NCBI GenBank assembly: GCA_965218625.1
Contig: CBDCLG010000014.1
Coordinates: 186,001 to 250,000 of the forward strand
DNA length: 64,000 nucleotides
From: Bin5 sp965218625
Lineage (GTDB): Bacteria > Chloroflexota > Anaerolineae > Caldilineales > Caldilineaceae
Reading direction: 5' to 3'
Positions within the stretch are counted from its first letter, which is position 1. Each line of letters opens with the position of its first letter. Below the pieces are notes generated by a model that did no database searches, was not told the DNA's origin, and saw only the letters and a list, made by a program, of their open reading frames with translations. A program made the translations under genes and the position numbers. Of this stretch, positions 61,020 to 64,000 are shown one piece after another.

Positions 61020-64000
61020 ATGAATGAAATCGTTAGAGTGCGGAATCGTATTGTAGATTTCTTGCGGCGAGAGCTCGTAGGTCCCTCGCCTGGTTATCCG
61101 GCTGTTCAAATCGACAAGCAGGAAATTCTCCGTGCTCAGGATCCGCCAAGACACCGATACAGCGCGGGAATTCTGTTTCCAATGAGATCTCAGGTTGTCG
61201 GCCAGGACGATACTGGAACAGATGAAGAAGCTACGCAAGATGCCGATTCGCCAGAGCCAGATCAAATCGTCGAGGGTTTTGAAACAGATGAATTGCAAGA
61301 AGGGATGGAAGTGAGTCCGGGAGAAAGCCCGCCTGATACGGATCGGGACGTTACGTTAGCGAACGATTTTCTACCCAGCGCAATGGGACTCTCAGCTCTC
61401 TTGGAAGTACCTGACCGACTGCGAGTGGACATACAGGCGGGAATATACCTGAATAAGGAGCTTCAATGGGATACACGCACCGACAGGGACAGGGGAAAGC
61501 CGTATCCAAAGGGTTGGTGGCGGTGCCCTGTTGATCGCCTCATTGAACTGTCAGCAGAGGAATTACTTGGGGATGGAATCAGAAGACTTGAGAAGCAAGT
61601 TTTCGAAGATGACGGGCAGACTGCTCTCGCCCTTCACGTAGTGAGTCGACCCCATGAACAGCCAACCGAGTCCGGTCGACAGAGACTAATTACATTTACT
61701 CTCATTAACCGTAGACAAAGCGAAAGCAGGGCATCCGACAACAAGGACTGTTTCTTTCAATGTGGCTTTCAGATCACTGCAGCCGATAAGCAGGCATGCT
61801 TCTTGAGTTATCCCGAACAGCCGTATGACCGGAGTAATCCAGAAGAGTTGTCCCTCCAGTTATTACATCTGCATCGTCGCACGTTCGCCGTAGGCCACGG
61901 TTGTGCCGCCGACTGGTATGATACGGACGACGAGCGCACGACCCTCGTTCGGACCGAAGTACTGCCCACATACGAAGTTAAGCCGGTTCTGCCTACACAA
62001 ATCGAAGGTTTGAAACTGCGCATGATGCAACTGGCGTCAGATGACCTTGGCCAAACGATCGACCTCTGTACCAAACTTGCGGACGAATATGAGAGATGGA
62101 TTGTTGCGAGGAGGGAAGAGATTGCCTCCAGTGATGGCTTATCACCAGAACTTGAGGAGACCGCCCTCTTGCACATGGAACGTTGCGTGAAGTGCCATCA
62201 ACGTATGCAAGATGGGATTCAGCTTCTCAAGTATGACCGAAAGGTTGCGCTGGCGTTCAGATTGATGAATGAAGCAATGCACATGCAACAGGTCCACTAC
62301 GAAATCTCTTCGGAAATGACAAGATCATGGGTGTCAAAAGCCGGAAAATTGAGACTTGAAAAGTCTTTCGAACGGCCGGCTTATGATGACCCCGATCGGA
62401 GTTGGCGACCATTCCAACTGGCCTTCATTCTGATGAACCTGAAATCCATTTGTGATCCTCACTGCGATGAACGTGACATCGTTGATGTGATTTGGTTTCC
62501 TACCGGAGGAGGCAAGACGGAGGCCTACTTAGGGCTGTCCGCCTTCAGTATGCTTTTGCGACGGCTTCGAGATCCAAGACACGCGGGAACCTGCATTCTT
62601 ATGCGTTACACGTTGCGGCTTTTGACGACACAGCAGTTCCAGCGCGCCGCCTCCCTGATTTGTGCTTGCGAGATTATTCGACGCCGAGAAGTAGAGCAAT
62701 TGGGTTCGGATCGATTCTCCATCGGTCTGTGGGTCGGAGGCGAGGTTACCCCTAATAATGAAAGAGGTGCGGTGAATGCCTTGCGGCAACTACAATCTCG
62801 ACAGGGTGTCAACAAATTTATCATTCTCAGTTGTCCATGGTGCGGTGCCGCAATGGGGCCACAACGTGTCGGTCAAAGGACCACGTGCAAAGGGTACAGA
62901 AAACTGGCCCATCCAAATCGTATCAGGCACATTTGCGAAGACCCAGATTGCGACTTCAGTTCCATGGATGGTCTCCCAGTCGCCGTTATAGACGAACACA
63001 TTTACGAGTCACCCCCTTCACTTCTGATTGGCACTGTGGACAAATTCGCTTTACTCGCCTTTCAGCCGAACGCACGTCGGCTTTTTGGAATTGATACGCC
63101 TTATCCTCCTCCGGAACTGATTATTCAAGACGAACTGCACTTGATTTCGGGCCCATTGGGATCGATGGTGGGGCATTATGAAACGGCCATAAACGCTCTA
63201 TGCATATCCGAAAGGGACGGAAGGCGCACTCCGGCGAAAATCATTGCATCGACGGCGACAATTTCACGAGCTGAGAGTCAGGTAAAGGGACTTTACGGTA
63301 GGAAAGCTTTCCTCTTCCCTCCACAAGCGCTGAAAGCTGGGGATTCTTTTTTTGCGAAGGAACGGGAGAACGAGGTGGGCCGCCTTTACGTTGGAGTTTT
63401 TGGAACCGCGCTTCCTTCTCATGTGACGGCACAGGTACGAACGATGGCAGCGCTACTGCAGGCACCAAATCTTATCGGCGCAAAGCGCGCGGAGGTCATT
63501 GATCCTTACTGGACGATGATGGCGTACTTCAATAGTCTTCGCGAATTGGGCCACGCTGCTACGTTAATTCGGGCGGATATTCGGGAATATCTGAATGCGA
63601 TGTGGGACCGACTTGGGTTGCGCCTTGAAGAGATCAAGAGACTTGATGTCGATCCCCGGAGGTTTCTGAACGCAAACGTGGAGCTTACCAGTCGCGTTCA
63701 AAGTAGTGATATCCCAGGTGTACTACAGCGACTTTTCGCGTCCTACGATGGGTCGTCCAGGTCCGATGTAGTTGACGTTTGCTTCGCCACTAACATGATC
63801 CAGGTTGGGCTCGATGTCCCAAGATTAAGCCTAATGACAATCGTCGGACAACCGAAGACCACCTCAGAGTACATTCAAGCGTCGAGTCGAGTTGGGCGTA
63901 ATATAGCCAGCCCTGGCATTGTTGTTACCAACTACAACCCATTCAAACCGAGGGATCGATCTCACTATGAACACTTCCGTTCTTACCATCAAGGTATATA
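61020..64000 (+). CDS. drmA: DISARM helicase DrmA, partial at the window edge
   Basis: An open frame from ATG 61020 with no stop before 64000, giving at least 993 residues. AGGA lies 11 bases upstream. It matches DrmA along its length: an N-terminal FLRRELVGPSPGYP and HRYSAGILFPM, then GHGCAADW, VLPTYEVKPVLP and RPFQLAFILMNLKS before the motor. Walker A is PTGGGKT (494-500, Lys499), the DExH box is DELH (704-707), and the C-terminal lobe has FATNMIQVGLDVPRLSLM and YIQASSRVGR. Cys pairs in SCPWCGA and CEDPDCDFS suggest a zinc knuckle. DrmA is the DNA translocase of DISARM; drmB and drmC should follow outside the window. Confidence 0.94.
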   Translation, partial: MNEIVRVRNRIVDFLRRELVGPSPGYPAVQIDKQEILRAQDPPRHRYSAGILFPMRSQVVGQDDTGTDEEATQDADSPEPDQIVEGFETDELQEGMEVSPGESPPDTDRDVTLANDFLPSAMGLSALLEVPDRLRVDIQAGIYLNKELQWDTRTDRDRGKPYPKGWWRCPVDRLIELSAEELLGDGIRRLEKQVFEDDGQTALALHVVSRPHEQPTESGRQRLITFTLINRRQSESRASDNKDCFFQCGFQITAADKQACFLSYPEQPYDRSNPEELSLQLLHLHRRTFAVGHGCAADWYDTDDERTTLVRTEVLPTYEVKPVLPTQIEGLKLRMMQLASDDLGQTIDLCTKLADEYERWIVARREEIASSDGLSPELEETALLHMERCVKCHQRMQDGIQLLKYDRKVALAFRLMNEAMHMQQVHYEISSEMTRSWVSKAGKLRLEKSFERPAYDDPDRSWRPFQLAFILMNLKSICDPHCDERDIVDVIWFPTGGGKTEAYLGLSAFSMLLRRLRDPRHAGTCILMRYTLRLLTTQQFQRAASLICACEIIRRREVEQLGSDRFSIGLWVGGEVTPNNERGAVNALRQLQSRQGVNKFIILSCPWCGAAMGPQRVGQRTTCKGYRKLAHPNRIRHICEDPDCDFSSMDGLPVAVIDEHIYESPPSLLIGTVDKFALLAFQPNARRLFGIDTPYPPPELIIQDELHLISGPLGSMVGHYETAINALCISERDGRRTPAKIIASTATISRAESQVKGLYGRKAFLFPPQALKAGDSFFAKERENEVGRLYVGVFGTALPSHVTAQVRTMAALLQAPNLIGAKRAEVIDPYWTMMAYFNSLRELGHAATLIRADIREYLNAMWDRLGLRLEEIKRLDVDPRRFLNANVELTSRVQSSDIPGVLQRLFASYDGSSRSDVVDVCFATNMIQVGLDVPRLSLMTIVGQPKTTSEYIQASSRVGRNIASPGIVVTNYNPFKPRDRSHYEHFRSYHQGI

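Overview
The window looks like a chromosomal segment of an uncultivated Chloroflexota bacterium of the Caldilinea/Anaerolinea type. This is inferred, not proven. The clues are the high G+C of most genes, many lipoproteins with Pro/Thr-rich linkers and SH3-like domains, an F420-type luciferase-family oxidoreductase, a formylglycine sulfatase, a DUF4432 sugar epimerase-like protein, a PQQ sugar dehydrogenase and frequent GTG/TTG starts. No rRNA, tRNA, CRISPR array or intact insertion sequence was seen.

Layout. 0-6 kb: a decayed toxin-antitoxin pair with its operator, a sulfatase, a nitrilase-family hydrolase and an MFS carrier. 6-17 kb: four tandem paralogous lipoproteins (trypsin-like protease, PPC-like beta domain, TPR tail). 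The copies show graded decay of the active site; the fourth has lost the catalytic His and Ser and the TPR tail. 17-30 kb: an LLM oxidoreductase, a 34-copy heptamer array, purN, a CoA-transferase, a lipoprotein-rich accessory patch (21-26 kb), a glycerol-dehydrogenase relative, and a CbiX chelatase next to an assimilatory APS/PAPS reductase. 30-34 kb: small accessory genes, including an endonuclease/phosphatase-family gene broken by one in-frame TGA. 34-41 kb: a tightly packed metal-ABC operon (binding protein, ATPase, two permeases with extra C-terminal winged-helix/DtxR-like domains, then an MFS carrier), read from a TTGACA promoter overlapped by two DtxR-like palindromes. 41-50 kb: an intact HigBA-type module, a membrane acyltransferase, a PQQ sugar dehydrogenase and a peptide-type ABC transporter lacking ATPases.

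50-64 kb is a lower-G+C defence island, all on the plus strand. It opens with a type IV restriction enzyme combining a putative phosphorothioate-DNA (sulfur) binding domain (SBD) with an HNH nuclease. A four-gene unit follows: unknown protein, P-loop-less AAA-like protein, BREX-type (DUF2791-like) ATPase and SNF2 helicase. After about 1.2 kb of largely noncoding DNA comes a DISARM locus running off the right edge. Its first gene is a 1052-residue protein with the same SBD fused to a DrmE-like body, followed by drmA. About 320 bp of promoter and leader is duplicated in front of both SBD genes, so the two halves probably share regulation and may be one system linking DNA sulfur-modification sensing to DISARM and BREX-like machinery. 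This is the most novel part of the window.

A second unifying signal is a family of degenerate 7-nt-period repeats (GGCCAGT, GGATGGT and TTTTAGT forms, resembling cyanobacterial STRR heptamers) at gene junctions from 0.6 to 39 kb. They often overlap stop codons and sometimes enter coding sequence, and they were not noticed in the defence island.
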